From Cricetomys ansorgei (Eukaryota; Chordata; Mammalia; Rodentia; Nesomyidae), in contig JAMJFZ010001729.1 in assembly GCA_026225945.1 (NCBI GenBank), positions 1-64,000 on the forward strand: a stretch of 64,000 nucleotides of DNA, read 5' to 3'. Positions 21,601 to 32,434 of this stretch are shown piece by piece (position 1 is the first letter of the stretch; each line of letters opens with the position of its first letter). The position numbers were made by a program, and so were the translations under genes. The notes under the pieces were generated by a model. It worked only from the letters and a program-made list of their open reading frames with translations. It had not been told where the DNA came from and searched no databases.

Positions 21601-22045
21601 TGTCTTAGGATTTCTGTTGCTGTGATCAAACACCATGACCAAAAGCAACGTTGGTGGGAGATGGGGTGGGGTAGGGGTGGCGTAGGGGTGGGGGTTGTTT
21701 CAGCTTACAGTTTCACATCACAGTCAGGGCAGGAACTCAAAGGGGGAAGATACCTGGAGACCTGGTGCAGAGGCCATGGAGGGGTGCCGCTTACTGGCTT
21801 GCTCCTTGTGGCTTGTTCAGGCTGTTTTCTTATGGAACCCAGGACCACCTGCCTAGAGGTGGCACCTGCTCACAGTAAGCTGGGCCCTCCCACATCAATT
21901 ATCACTCAAGAAAATGCACCCCAGGCCAATCTGATGGGGCATTTTCTCAGTTTGTCAAATTCTCAATTTCGGATGAGGTTCCCTCTTCTGAAATGACTCT
22001 AACTTGTGGCAAGTTGACATACATCTAGCCAGCACATCATAGGAC
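21601..22045 (-). mobile_element. Rodent solo LTR-like element, MaLR-type
   Basis: Plus-strand text runs TGTCTTAGGATTTCTGTTGC... to ...CTAGCCAGCACA. On the minus strand it begins TGTGCTGG and ends CTAAGACA. 'caaacaccatgaccaaaagc' and 'ggaacccaggaccacctgcc' are hallmarks of this rodent repeat. It contains a G-rich expansion at 21655-21700. Confidence 0.7.
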
Positions 22046-22053
22046 TGTAAGTC

Positions 22054-22073
22054 TTTTTTTTTTTTTTTTTTTT
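22054..22073. repeat. Poly-T run
   Basis: Twenty consecutive T. Confidence 0.95.
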
Positions 22074-22082
22074 AAGAATTAA

Positions 22083-22335
22083 GGCCTTAGGGCTGTTCAT
22101 TCGGCAAAGTGTTTGACATGCAAGGATAGGGTCCTGAGTTTACTTCCCAACACCCATGTAAAACCAGATATGTTGTAACCCAGTGCTGGCCTGGCAGAGA
22201 CAGGCATGCGCCCTGGGGCTCAGTGGCCAGCGGTCTAGCCAAATCAGTGAGTTCTAAGTTCAGCGAGAGACCGTGTCTCAAAAAATAAGATGGAGAGCGA
22301 TTGAGGAGGACGCACTACCTCACCGCTGCTCTGGC
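22083..22335 (+). repeat. B4-type composite SINE
   Basis: Head-like 'ttcggcaaagtgtttgacat', 'cagcggtctagccaaatcag' and 'gagagaccgtgtctcaaaaa' match the composite ID/B1-like SINE also seen at 36222. Confidence 0.65.
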
Positions 22336-22616
22336 TTCCACACACGAAGGCAGGGGAGGGGCACTGAGATCTTTCGTGTTGTTAAGAATAGCTCAGACTC
22401 CTAGGCTGAAACAACCTTCCTGACTCAGCTCCTGAGTAAATGGGACCACGGGTACAAGGCACCGCACCAGGTTAAATATTCTTTTGACCTTAAATTAGAA
22501 AGATATTTTTAATTTAAGATGCACCAAAAAAAAATAATCTAGGAAAACAAAAATGATGCATTTGGCTATGTAAGTTAAGAACCAGTCATAAATCATCTTA
22601 AAGAAAGCAATACCAT
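22336..22616. other. No recognised element
   Basis: AT-rich spacer; nothing supportable. Confidence 0.4.
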
Positions 22617-22752
22617 GGAGGCCTGGGGGCACACGCCTTTAATCCCAGCACTCAGGAGGCAGAGGCAGGGGGATCTCTGTGAGTTTGAGGCCAGTCTAGA
22701 CTACAGAGTGAGTTCTAGAACAGCGGGAGCTACACTGAGAAACCTGCCCCCC
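22617..22752 (+). repeat. B1 SINE
   Basis: 'ggaggcctgggggcacacgc' to 'ctacactgagaaacctgccc'. Confidence 0.9.
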
Positions 22753-22754
22753 AG

Positions 22755-22832
22755 AAAGAAAGGGAGAGAGAGGGAGAGGAGAGAGAGAGAGGGAGAGAAC
22801 AGAGGGAGAGGGGAGAGAGAGAGAGAAAGAGA

Positions 22833-22870
<38 letters not shown>

Positions 22871-22965
22871 ACAGAGGGAGAGGGGGAGAGAGAGAGAGAG
22901 AGGGAGAGGGAGAGAAAGGTAGTAGGGAGGGAGGGACAGAGAAAAAGTGGGAAAGAAAAAGGAAA
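22755..22965. repeat. (GA)n-rich microsatellite
   Basis: About 210 bases of GAGAGA/GGGAGA with an internal duplication of a 'gggagagaacagagggagag' unit. It grew from the tail of the preceding B1. Confidence 0.95.
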
Positions 22966-23253
22966 AAAATGAAAGTAAAAACACAAGCTGTAAATTAGGA
23001 GATATTTGTCACACATATAACTGGCCAAGAAGTGATATTAAGTATTTTTTTATCCCTCTACATGAGCTCATTAAAGTCAATTGTAATATGCAACCAAGTA
23101 CAAAAATATATAATGCATGAAAAAGACAGTGAGCAAGGAATCTTACAGCCAATATGTCTGAATGGCATACAATGAAGAGGAATTCAGGCTCATTAGTGGT
23201 CCAGTCCATGAAGAACAGAATGAGGGCACCTTGTATAGCTAGAGTGATGCAGA

Positions 23254-23615
23254 GTTTTAAAGATTTTATTTGTAGTTTTGATTAAGTTTGCGTATGTGTA
23301 TCTGTTTATATCATTATGCAATGAGTGTGGTACCTGCAGAGGCCAGAAGAGGGCGTCTGGTCCCCGTGAGTTAGAGTTATAGGTGGTTGTGAGCTGCCCC
23401 ACACAGGTGCTAAGAACTGAACTCTGATCCTCTAGAAGATCAGAAAACACTCTTTTTTGTGGGAGGAGGGGTTCTCTGTTGTAACTGGCTGTCCTGGAAC
23501 TCACTCTGTAGATCAGGCTGGTCTCACACTCATAAAGATCCACCTGCCTCTGCCTCCCAAGTGCTGGGATTAACAGTGTGTGCTACCACCGCCTGGCAGG
23601 AAACACTGCCAAGCC
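23254..23615 (-). repeat. B3-type SINE split by a B1
   Basis: 23254-23451 carries the tail and body ('ggttgtgagctgccccacac', 'actctgatcctctagaagat'); the head fragment resumes after the B1 as 'ggaaacactgccaagccata'. GAAAACACT and GGAAACACT flank the B1 as a slightly diverged target duplication. Confidence 0.75.
23452..23597 (-). repeat. B1 SINE nested in B3
   Basis: 'ggttctctgttgtaactggc' through 'ctgggattaacagtgtgtgc' to 'accaccgcctggc'. Confidence 0.85.
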
Positions 23616-23858
23616 ATATCTTTATTCCTAGACTGGCAAAATTTTTTTTGATCTGACAATTCTGTGTTAGACAAAGTGTGAATCAACAGGATCTTGTACA
23701 TATTTCTGGTAAAGGTGTAAATTAGAATAATTATTTTTTAACTTTTTAAATGATTATTTTTACTACTGCTATTATTATTATTGATGTGTGTTTGTGATCT
23801 AACATCATAATCAGACTGCAAAATCAAAGGTAAAAAGAGACACTTAAAAGTCTCCCTG

Positions 23859-24026
23859 GGCTGGAGAGACAGCTCAGCAGTTAAGAGCACTTGATTGATT
23901 GGAGTTCCAATTCCAGCACCCATGTCAGGCACCTCACAACTGTTTATAGTTCTAGTTTCAAACCATCCTATGCCCTCTTCGGGTCCCTGAAGACCAGCAG
24001 ATACCCACATATACCCATAGATAGAC

Positions 24027-24070
<44 letters not shown>

Positions 24071-24071
24071 C
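23859..24071 (+). repeat. B3-type SINE ending in (GATA)n
   Basis: 'ggctggagagacagctcagc' head; the tail has become a GATA array at 24018-24071. Confidence 0.85.
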
Positions 24072-24082
24072 TTTAGAAAATA

Positions 24083-24228
24083 TATTCAGTGGCACAAGCC
24101 TTTAATCCCAGCACTTGGAAGGTAGAGGCAGGTGGAGCTCTGTGAGTCTGAGGTGACGTTGGTCTTCATAGAGAGTTCCAGGACAGCCAAGGCTGCACAG
24201 TGAAACCATGTCTCAAAAAAAAAAAAAT
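24083..24228 (+). repeat. B1 SINE
   Basis: 'cagtggcacaagcctttaat' to 'gtgaaaccatgtctcaaaaa'. Confidence 0.85.
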
Positions 24229-24363
24229 ATCCAGAGAGACCACAGAGTGCAGTGGACTAGCTTAACAGCGTGGTACCAGCCTGACGCCCTGGGCTTCATC
24301 CCCTGTGCCACAAAAACAAACAGAAACAAAACCAGGGAATAAATGACTCCTTCAAGATTGGAG

Positions 24364-24500
24364 GTCAGGCATGGTAGTACACGCCTTTAATCACAGCACG
24401 GGAGGCAGAAGCAGTCAGATCTCTATGAGTTTGAGGCCAGCCTGGTTTTACATAATGTAAACTGAGCCTGCACTACACAGCGACACCCTGTCTGAAAAAT
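24364..24500 (+). repeat. B1 SINE
   Basis: 'ggtcaggcatggtagtacac' to 'cgacaccctgtctgaaaaat'. Confidence 0.85.
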
Positions 24501-24794
24501 GAAGAGGAAGAATGGGCATAAAAACTTGAAAAACTGAAAACTAGCTTAATAAAGTCGTGATGGACTACAGAAGCAGCGAAGTGTGTCTGTGTGTGTCGTT
24601 GTGTATGTATAGTTGCTGTGATGTGTTTTAATTTCACCTTGGAAAAAGCCACCAGACTTTATTATTTTGCACAGTGAATGTGTATTTATGTTTATCCAGA
24701 AACTCTCCACTCTCTTTGTGTTTCATTACTTCTATACTGTTTGTCTTATTTTGCTTTTATTTTTATCTGAGTCGGGTTTTCTTTCTTTTCTTTT

Positions 24795-24920
24795 TAAGAC
24801 TGTTACTTATAGGACCACATTATAGATGGCTGTGAGCCACCATGTGGTTGCTGGGAATTGAAGACAGGACCTCTAGAAGAGCAGTCAGTGCTCTTAAATG
24901 CTGAGCCATCTCTCAAGCCT
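24795..24920 (-). repeat. B2/B3-type SINE fragment
   Basis: 'gatggctgtgagccaccatg', 'ggttgctgggaattgaagac', 'aatgctgagccatctctcaa'. Confidence 0.8.
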
Positions 24921-24924
24921 TTGG

Positions 24925-25240
24925 ATTGGGTTTTTGCTATGTAGCCCAGGCTGTCCTCAGACTTGAAAAGATCCTCCTGCCTCAGCCTCCCTAACTGTGG
25001 GATTACAGGTCTGTGTTACACTTGGCCTGCTTCTCGTTGCTTTCCACACCACAGACCTCCAGTCCTCTTTAGTTGGCGGTGGTGGTAGTTATTGTTGTTT
25101 GAGACAGGGTCTCCTCTAGCCACGCTGTCCTTAAACTTAGTATATAGCTAATAATGAATGGCCTTAAACTCCTGATCCTCCTGCCCCCACCTCTCATGCT
25201 CGGGGTTATAGATGTGCCCTGCTATGCCCAGCCATTGACC
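24925..25240 (-). repeat. Two diverged B1/B4-like SINE fragments
   Basis: 24925-25035 ('ctatgtagcccaggctgtcc ... gggattacaggtctgtgtta') and 25093-25240 ('ttgagacagggtctcctcta ... aatgaatggccttaaactcc'). Confidence 0.6.
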
Positions 25241-25249
25241 CTCACTCTG

Positions 25250-26390
25250 AGAAATATTTTATAAAATCTCTCAAAGCTAACCGGAAACCTCAGATGTTAC
25301 TGGTTAATGCAGACACTTGACATCCACTGGAACACAACTAAATCTTGAGAACTTAAGACCCTGAATTTTTGCAAGCAAGAAAAATGTGGAAAGTTTAGGC
25401 CATCTTTAGCCAAGCCAGCAATGCGCAGGCTCAGGACTCAGTGGCTCAGGGAAGGGAAACTGCCCAGCCCTGGCATCTGACTCCCATGTGCCATGTGCCA
25501 TTGTTAGTGGAACCGAAATGCCACGGCTTTCGTTAGATGCCCGAGATTAAAGTTACCTCTTGTGAAGTGGAAAGGATACTTATTCTGTGCTCTGCTCAGT
25601 TGGAGAGGTCCCGGAGTGAAATTGCTTGAGCTGCTAGTTATATTGTCCTTTTGCTCATTGCCATGGACATCCAGGCAGGGATTCCATAACCTCAGGCCCT
25701 AATGGTTCTGGAGAGTCATCCTCCTGCTGAAAGTCCATTCCTGCTGATGTTATCATCTCCACCGCCACCAGGAACCAGTGAAGCAGGAACTCAGCTGCTC
25801 TCCATGCTGATAGAGCTGCAATTCAGCCATAGCCCGAAGGCCACCAAACTTGGAGGCTTCACTGCAGAAAGTCCTTGGAAATAAGAGAATGACTCTTGAT
25901 GGATGCTTTGTGGAAGAAAGGAGTCGTGCAAGGCTGATGGAGCCCCCGTGAGGTTTTGAGACTCATCATTTAACTCTTCCAGTGCAAGCTTGTATGTAAC
26001 CCAAGTCTCTCAGGATGTACCTGCCACTGGAGGAGTTAGCTTTGGGCTCACTCATGTGTTTTGGACCCAGAATCAGTGCTTCTCTGCGTTGTCTGGGATT
26101 GTCAATGGAGTTGGTCCACGAGTCCCACTCCTTCTAGACATAGCTGAGTTTTCCTCGTGGCTTCTGGGATCCTTCCCTGACATTACCTTGATCCATCTGC
26201 CATATCTGTCTGTCTAAAGAAGAGTTCAGAACATCTCTTCAGAGTTCTTCAAGTCCTGGATAAATCCTAAAAATAAATGGGTCCAAAGGAATCTAACTCC
26301 TCTCAGAAATACCTGAGCCCTAATTTGTGTCTAACCACGCCTTTCTGTTAACATGTATATCACCTCAAAGCCACTTCAGAAATACACATA
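25250..26390. other. No recognised element
   Basis: Over 1 kb of unique-looking sequence. A 75-codon plus-strand frame at 25990-26217 has no recognised similarity or splice context, so I do not call it a gene. Confidence 0.4.
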
Positions 26391-26392
26391 AA

Positions 26393-26532
26393 GCCGGGCT
26401 GAGGTGGCACATGCCTTTAATCCCAGCACTCGGGAGGCAGAGGCAGGCGGATCTCTGTTAGTTGGAGGCCAGTCTCATCAACAGAGCGAGCTCCAGGAGA
26501 GCCGAATTACAGAAAAACCCTGCCTCTAAATA
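26393..26532 (+). repeat. B1 SINE
   Basis: 'gccgggctgaggtggcacat' to 'acagaaaaaccctgcctcta'. Confidence 0.9.
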
Positions 26533-26649
26533 TATATTTTTTTTTTCTTCTAAAACTATTTTTTCTTCTAAAAGATAACTTTAAATTTTCAATTAAATTT
26601 AAATAATTTATTGAATGCAGTTCCACTGTACATACATTTATATACATGT

Positions 26650-26896
26650 CCACATTGTGGCACATGCCTACAATCCCAGCACTAGGGAGACAGAGGCAAG
26701 ATCATGAGTTCAAGGCCAACCTTGGCTACTTAGTGGATTTGGATAAGCCAGGGTCTCAGATGCCTGTGGTCACTCCTGCCAACCTGAGTCTGAGTTCTGG
26801 GACCCACAGAGTAGAAAGAACCAATTTCTGAAAGTTGAATTCTGGCATGCACACAGGGCATGTGTGCAAGAGCATCACACACACACACATACACAT

Positions 26897-26927
<31 letters not shown>

Positions 26928-26945
26928 AATAAACAGTAAATAGTA
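26650..26945 (+). repeat. B4-type composite SINE with CA/CATA tail
   Basis: B1-like 'gtggcacatgcctacaatcc', then 'gggacccacagagtagaaag' and a (CA/CATA)n tail at 26877-26928. Confidence 0.65.
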
Positions 26946-26984
26946 AAAACAAAAAGAAAATAAAACTTAACTGAGATTCCAATT

Positions 26985-27725
26985 TTCCCCAGGCAGAATG
27001 GCAATCATCGAGAAAATGAACAATGACAAATGTTGGCAAGGATATAGAGAAGAGGAATCTACATTGTTGGTAGAGTTGTAAATTACTCCAGACACTAAGG
27101 GGAATCAGTATGGGGATTCCTTAAAAAAATAAAAATAGATTTATCATATGATCCAGCTGTACTACTGCCAAGTATGTACCTGAAGGAACGAAAGCCAACA
27201 TACACTAGAGATACCTCCACAGCATGCTTACCACTGTACAATTCACAATAACCAGGTCATGAATCAGCCTAGATGTCACCAACAGAGGACTGAATGAAGG
27301 AAATATGTTAAATATTTGCAATCAAGTGCTATTCAACTGTAAGAAAATAAAATAAAGTCATTTGGGTGGGAGACACAGCTTGGTGGTTAAGGGTGCTTAC
27401 TAAGCTTCCAGAGGACCCAAATTTGGTTCCTAGCACCCACATTGGGTAGCAGATCTTCCTGTAACTCCACTTCAAGGGTACTTGGTGTCCTTTTCTAGCT
27501 TCTAACAGTATCCTCACACACATGGCAGACACACACACACATAATAAAAAATCAGTCTTAAACATTTTTAAAATTTAGTATGTGATTTGCAAGGCAAAAG
27601 TTGAAACCTCAGATTCCCATATTAAACGAAATAAGTCTGACCCAGAAAGACACATACCACATGCTACCCCCTCATACATGGTGTCTAGAATGTTTTTTAG
27701 AAAGACATACAATTGCTGTTGGTTT
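26985..27725 (+). mobile_element. L1 ORF2 3' fragment interrupted by a B3
   Basis: 'atgacaaatgttggcaagga', 'gatttatcatatgatccagc' and 'gacccagaaagacacatacc' are L1 ORF2 C-terminal landmarks. The element continues on both sides of a B3 at 27360-27568. Confidence 0.85.
27360..27568 (+). repeat. B3-type SINE inside L1
   Basis: 'gtgggagacacagcttggtg' head, 'cctagcacccacattgggta', CA-rich end and 'ataataaaaaatc' tail. Confidence 0.8.
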
Positions 27726-28365
27726 CTAGTTTCATTCTTTTATGAGCTAATAAAGGATGGAGTACTTTGTAGATGTCTATTGTGTCGCTCTGATCTACAG
27801 TAGGACCCTGATGTTTCTTTGTTGGTTTTTTTTCTGCATGATATCTCTTGATGAGATTGAGGTATCATAGTCACCGTCTACCATTGTATTGGGTTTGTCT
27901 CTCCCTTTATGTCCCTGAAGTGTTTAATTTTTGAAATTAAGTGTGGCAATATTGTGTATGTACTTAGAATTGTTTTATCTTTTTCCAGGATATTCCTTCT
28001 ATCAATACATAGTGACCTCCTTTGTTTCTCCTGACTTATTTTGGCATGAGCCTTTCTTGTTGAATATACACACAGCTATTCTTCCTTCCATTAAGATTCT
28101 GTTTGTGTGGAAAGTTGTTTCCCATCCCTTTATTTGTCATCTCTGTGTCTTTCCTGATGAGGTGAGTTTCTTGCAGGCAGTGAACAGTTGTGCTTTGTTT
28201 TTTAAAATCTAGTTAGCCAGTTAGCATCTTTTCATTACAGAATTATGACCCAATTCCATTCAGTTATTGTTGAAAAGTGTATACTAATTACCAAGTAAAA
28301 CACAAGTACTTGTTATTGTTTTTTTTTTAATCTTATGAGACCAATGTTGTATCTTTCAATGCATT
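27725..28365 (-). mobile_element. L1 ORF2 middle fragment, inverted
   Basis: Antisense ORF2-like text ('ttctagtttcattcttttat', 'gatgaggtgagtttcttgca', 'agtgacctcctttgtttctc'). It lies tail-to-tail with the plus-oriented L1 piece. The two pieces are not arranged as a twin-priming inversion, so they are probably separate insertions. Confidence 0.65.
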
Positions 28366-28371
28366 TGTAGG

Positions 28372-28570
28372 GGCTGGAGACATAGCTCATGTTATGAGCA
28401 CCGGCTGCTCTTTCAGAGGGGTCAATTCCTAGCACTTACATGGTGGCTCACAACTGTCTATAACTCCAATTCCAGGGGATCCAACACCTTCTTCTGGCCT
28501 CTGTGGGCACCAGCCATGCATGTGGTACATGCAGGCAAAACACTCATAGACACAAGAACAAAAGAATTAC
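28372..28570 (+). repeat. B3-type SINE, left of an inverted pair
   Basis: 'aggggctggagacatagctc' head to 'ggcaaaacactcatagacac' and an A-rich tail. Confidence 0.85.
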
Positions 28571-28584
28571 ATACAAAAAGAATT

Positions 28585-28806
28585 AAATTTTATTTCTTTT
28601 TATGTGTATGAGTATTTTGCCTGCCTGTATGTAAGTCTGTGCACTATGTGTGTACCTGGTACACATAGAGACTAGAAGTGGGCATCAAATCCTCTGGAAC
28701 TGGACTTACAGATGGTTGTGAGCCACCATGTGGGTACTGAGAACCTAACTCAGATCCTCTGGAAGAGCTGCTAATTCTCTTAACCTCTGAACCATCTCTC
28801 CAGCCT
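28585..28806 (-). repeat. B3-type SINE, right of an inverted pair
   Basis: 'tatgtgtatgagtattttgc' tail side to 'ctgaaccatctctccagcc', the complete complement of a B3 head. Confidence 0.9.
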
Positions 28807-28834
28807 CCTCTTTCTTTAATTAAAAAAATTGTTT

Positions 28835-28839
<5 letters not shown>

Positions 28840-28917
<78 letters not shown>
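28840..28917. repeat. (TG)n(AG)n compound microsatellite
   Basis: About 34 bases of TG followed by about 44 bases of AG. Confidence 0.95.
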
Positions 28918-28922
<5 letters not shown>

Positions 28923-29066
28923 ACATGTTACAGTGCTCATGAGGAGGACAAAGAACAACTTGTGTGAGTCAGTTCTCTCCTTCCACTTTGTGGGTTTCAA
29001 GTATCAAACTCAAGTCATCAGGCTTGGTAGCAAGCTCCTCTACCCACCGAGACATCAGACCAGCCC
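28918..29066 (-). repeat. B3A-type SINE
   Basis: 'agaacaacttgtgtgagtca', 'tcaaactcaagtcatcaggc', 'accgagacatcagaccagcc'. Confidence 0.8.
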
Positions 29067-29149
29067 CTAATATTGTCTCTTTATTTGCATTGCTTAGTTC
29101 ATTATCCTTGCTCTAAATGCTGATATACTTTGGCTATTTGTTTTATTTT

Positions 29150-29344
29150 TTTAAGATGTATTTATTTTTATTTTATGTGTATGAGTGTTTTGCTTAAGAA
29201 TATATGAATGTACTTTGTGGAATGAGGAGCTAGAAGAGGGTGCCAGAGCCCCAGGAACTGGAGTTATGGGTGGTTGTAAGCCACTGTGTGGGTGCTGGAA
29301 AATGAACTTGGTCCTCTTAACCATTGGACCATTTCTCTAGCCAC
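29150..29344 (-). repeat. B3-type SINE
   Basis: 'ttatgtgtatgagtgttttg', 'ggaactggagttatgggtgg', 'attggaccatttctctagcc'. Confidence 0.85.
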
Positions 29345-29394
29345 CCTCCTTGCTTTTGCTTTCCATTCTCTTGTTTTATGAATCCCCCCCTTTT

Positions 29395-29684
29395 TTTTTA
29401 ACAAAATCTCACTATATAGCCCTGGTTGACCTAAAACTCACTAAACTCACTGTATAGACAAGACATATGTTTTTGTTTGTTTGCTTTTTTGTTTTTTTTG
29501 TTGTTTTGTTTTGTTTTGTTTTTATGTTTTGTTTTTCAAGACAGGGTTTCTCTGTTGTAACTCTGGCTGTCCTGGAACTGACTCTGTAGACCAGGCTGAC
29601 CTCGAACTCACAGAAATCTACCTGCCTCTGCCTCCTGAGTGCTGGGATTAAAGGCATGTGCCACCACTGTCAGGCCTGCCTCAG
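29395..29684 (-). repeat. B1 SINE (29470-29684) inserted in an older B1-like copy
   Basis: The young B1 has a long T/TTTTG tail, then 'gacagggtttctctgttgta' to 'gctgggattaaaggcatgtg'. The older antisense fragment ('ctcactatatagccctggtt') lies to its left. Confidence 0.85.
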
Positions 29685-29734
29685 CCTCTTAATTGCAGAA
29701 AGACTTGTACAAGACTTGTACAGTCTGCTGCTGC

Positions 29735-29823
29735 TGCTATTTCTTTCTTCTTCTTTTCTCCATCTTCTCTTCTTTCTCTCCTCTCTCTCTTTCTCTCCTC
29801 TCTCTCCCTCTCTCTCTCTCTCA
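29735..29823. repeat. Pyrimidine-rich (CT)n tract
   Basis: About 90 bases of nearly pure C/T. Confidence 0.9.
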
Positions 29824-29829
29824 TTACAG

Positions 29830-30690
29830 ACTGAAAGTATACCTTTGTCCCATCCCACACAGCTTGGTCCTGGAAACCTGACTAGATACTATGAGGGAAT
29901 GAACAAAAGAGCGATATAGACACATGTACAGAAAAGCTGGGGTCTGATGGGCTGTGCACTCTCTGATGTAGCCTCACCTATTCCCGTAACAACCCAATCA
30001 GAACCTCAGCATCTTTATCGTATACAGCACAGAAGGAGGACTGGCTGGTCTTAGAAGAGATCTCTGTAGGGAGCAGTCTCAGGCTGTAAACATCCAGCGG
30101 AGGAAGTTGTGGCTGTTAGTGTCTGCAGACACTTCCAATATCCTCACTTGGACAGAGGGAACACTGGGCCACCTGGAGACTAGATCTTTGACATGGCCAC
30201 ACCAACATCAGACAGCACACTTTCACTCGGGACTTCATCTATTCTTTATACCGTCATTCAAGGAGTCCTCCGCTCCCCACACACCTTCAACAGGTAAATG
30301 CACACATTCTCATAAGGAGTTGTGTCTGCCAGGGTTTGGGCTGGCATTTTTCATGGGCAAACCTAAGAAGGAAAGGATCATTCATGAGCTAAAGCAGTAA
30401 ATTCCCAGAGTGTATAAGAATAATCTCAGAATAGGATGTTCCCCCTTTTCTGTCCTTAGAGATGGCTTCTGGGTCTGTTTTGCTGTGGAATGGTTGATGA
30501 GAGCCAAACCCTCAAAACCAATGACATGGAGAAGCCCTTGTAATGTCACAGAGGGCAGTTAGCACTCATCTCCGTCTCCATAAATAATTTGGGGGCACGT
30601 TGATATATAAAGATGACCCTTCTCGTGATATATAAAGATGACAGATGACCCTTGTGTTGAGTTCTATTATTTATTTATTTTTGTCATTGT
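29830..30690. other. No recognised element; short tandem copy at 30601-30660
   Basis: Mostly unique-looking. TGATATATAAAGATGAC occurs twice in tandem, at about 30601 and 30627, with the following GACCCTT also repeated. Confidence 0.5.
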
Positions 30691-30696
30691 TGTGTG

Positions 30697-30842
30697 ATTT
30701 TTGAGAAAGGGTCTCACTGTATGGACCTCACCAGCCTGCAGCTCACTATGTAGACCAGACTGGCCTTGAACTTGCAACGATTCTTCTGCCTCTGGTTCCT
30801 GAGTACTAGGATTATAGACAGGTGTTGCCACCATAACCAGCC
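30697..30842 (-). repeat. Diverged B1-like SINE
   Basis: 'gagaaagggtctcactgtat', 'gtagaccagactggccttga', 'tgagtactaggattatagac'. Confidence 0.7.
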
Positions 30843-31189
30843 AAGTTCTATTTTTTTCCAACTTTTTTATTACTTTTATTAGTAAGTAAGTTTTATTGCC
30901 AACTGGATTTTAAAATGTCCCTTCGAGATCTTTTTATTTCCTTTGTCCCAAGTCACTCTGATTATTAACTCTTGCATGTCCGTATTTCAGCTAAAAAACT
31001 AGCTTGAGATGAGTACCCTCAATGACCCCTCTTTCTGAGAAAAGGAAGCAGAAAGAGGAGAGAAAACTCCCAAGTAGTTAGAGACTTTTTATAAGGCTCT
31101 ATATTGTATATACTGTATAACATGTACACAAAACACAAAATACCAACTTAAATGAGTATAGGATGAGCTTAAAAAATTCAGAAGGGACT
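30843..31189. other. No recognised element
   Basis: AT-rich spacer. Confidence 0.4.
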
Positions 31190-31337
31190 GGGCAGTGGTG
31201 ACACATGCCTTTAATCCCAGCAAGAGAGGCAGAGGCAAGCGGATCTCTGTGAGTTCGAGGCCAGCCTGGTCTACAGAGTGAGTTCCAGGACAGACAGAGT
31301 TACAACAGAGAAACCCTATCTCAAAAATAAAAAACAA
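31190..31337 (+). repeat. B1 SINE, left of an inverted pair
   Basis: 'ctgggcagtggtgacacatg' to 'gttacaacagagaaacccta' with an A-rich tail. Confidence 0.9.
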
Positions 31338-31339
31338 AA

Positions 31340-31476
31340 GGGACTCTGAGTCTCACTGTGTAGCCCTGGCTGGCCTGGAACTCACTCTGTAGACCAGACT
31401 GGCCTCAAACTCACAAAGATCCGCTTGCCTCTGCTTCCTTAGTGCTGGGATTAAAGGTGTGTGCCACAACACCTGG
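31340..31476 (-). repeat. B1 SINE, right of an inverted pair
   Basis: 'tctcactgtgtagccctggc' to 'gctgggattaaaggtgtgtg'; its own A tail is missing, so it abuts its neighbour's tail. Confidence 0.9.
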
Positions 31477-31479
31477 CTC

Positions 31480-31700
31480 ATATTTATTTTATTTTATTAA
31501 TATGTACAGATGTTTTGCCTACTTGTATATCTGTGTACCACATTCATCTCTTTTATCCCTGGAGGCCAGAAGAGGGCAAGGGAACCCCTGGAACTGGACT
31601 TACATATGGTTGTAAGCCGCCATGTAGGGGCTGGGAACTGAACCCCAGTCCTCTAGAAGATCAGCCGGTGCTCTTAACCACTGAGCCATCTCTCCAGTCC
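31480..31700 (-). repeat. B3-type SINE
   Basis: 'gtacagatgttttgcctact', 'ggaactggacttacatatgg', 'actgagccatctctccagtc'. Confidence 0.9.
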
Positions 31701-31794
31701 ATCAAGCTGATATTTGATTGATCTCACATTAACTTTAATCTCTATCATTATTTAACTTATTCATTTTTAAACATTTGGTTATTTTTTATTTTGA

Positions 31795-31925
31795 AGATAT
31801 TTATATTTATCTTGAAGATAGTTTTGTGTATCTGAGGCTGGCCTTTACTTCATATAGCTGAGGCTGGCCTTTAAACTCCTTCTCCTCTTGCTTTTACCTC
31901 CAAAATTCTGGGATTATAGTCATAT
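31795..31925 (-). repeat. Old B1-like SINE with an internal duplication
   Basis: 'gaggctggcctttacttcat' and 'gaggctggcctttaaactcc' are adjacent direct copies, followed by 'attctgggattatagtcata'. Confidence 0.5.
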
Positions 31926-31929
31926 GCAT

Positions 31930-32434
31930 AAAATTTTATTCTTTAGTCTCATTATATTCTGTTAGGAGCTTATCTACTGTCAACTTTACTGAATTTATCA
32001 GTGTCCAGTCTGTTGTTGATCCCAAGTGATGAATTACTAATTTTAGGTTTTGCATTTTTCAGTCCTGGAATGTCAGTTTGATTGTTTGGACTTTTGTTTG
32101 TTTAAGGAAAGAAAAGGAACTCGACTTTATTTCCCATTCTTCTCAGGAAACAGTTCGACCCAATAGATTTTAGACCTCCTACCAAAACAGAGCTTCCAGC
32201 TCGGTTTGGAAGACTCAACTCTGCCCAGTCACGGCTAGTCACAACCACTGCCGTGGGGTAGTATTGAAAGAGACCTTCCGATGTGGTGTGGTGGGGGTGG
32301 GGTAGATGTGGGTGCGGGGTAGGTGTGGGTGGATGGGTGCTGTTGGGGGCAGGACGAGGGGAAAGTGCTGTGCATGTGTGCGTGTGTTTGTAGAATACAG
32401 AGGACAACCTAGTGCCGTTCCTCAGCAGCCATTG
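31930..32434. other. No recognised element; G-rich stretch near 32285-32355
   Basis: Includes a GT/GGGG-rich patch ('gtggtgggggtggggtagat') but no gene. Confidence 0.4.

Noticed and set aside
22615..23028. Arg/Glu-rich and Ser/Leu-rich frames
   Set aside because: Products of the GA microsatellite attached to a B1.
25990..26217. 75-codon plus-strand frame
   Set aside because: Isolated, no similarity that I recognise and no regulatory context.
27725..28365. Twin-priming inversion of one L1 together with 26985-27725
   Set aside because: In twin priming the inverted piece lies 5' of the 3' end on the same element. Here the order is 3' piece then inverted middle piece, so two separate insertions are more likely.
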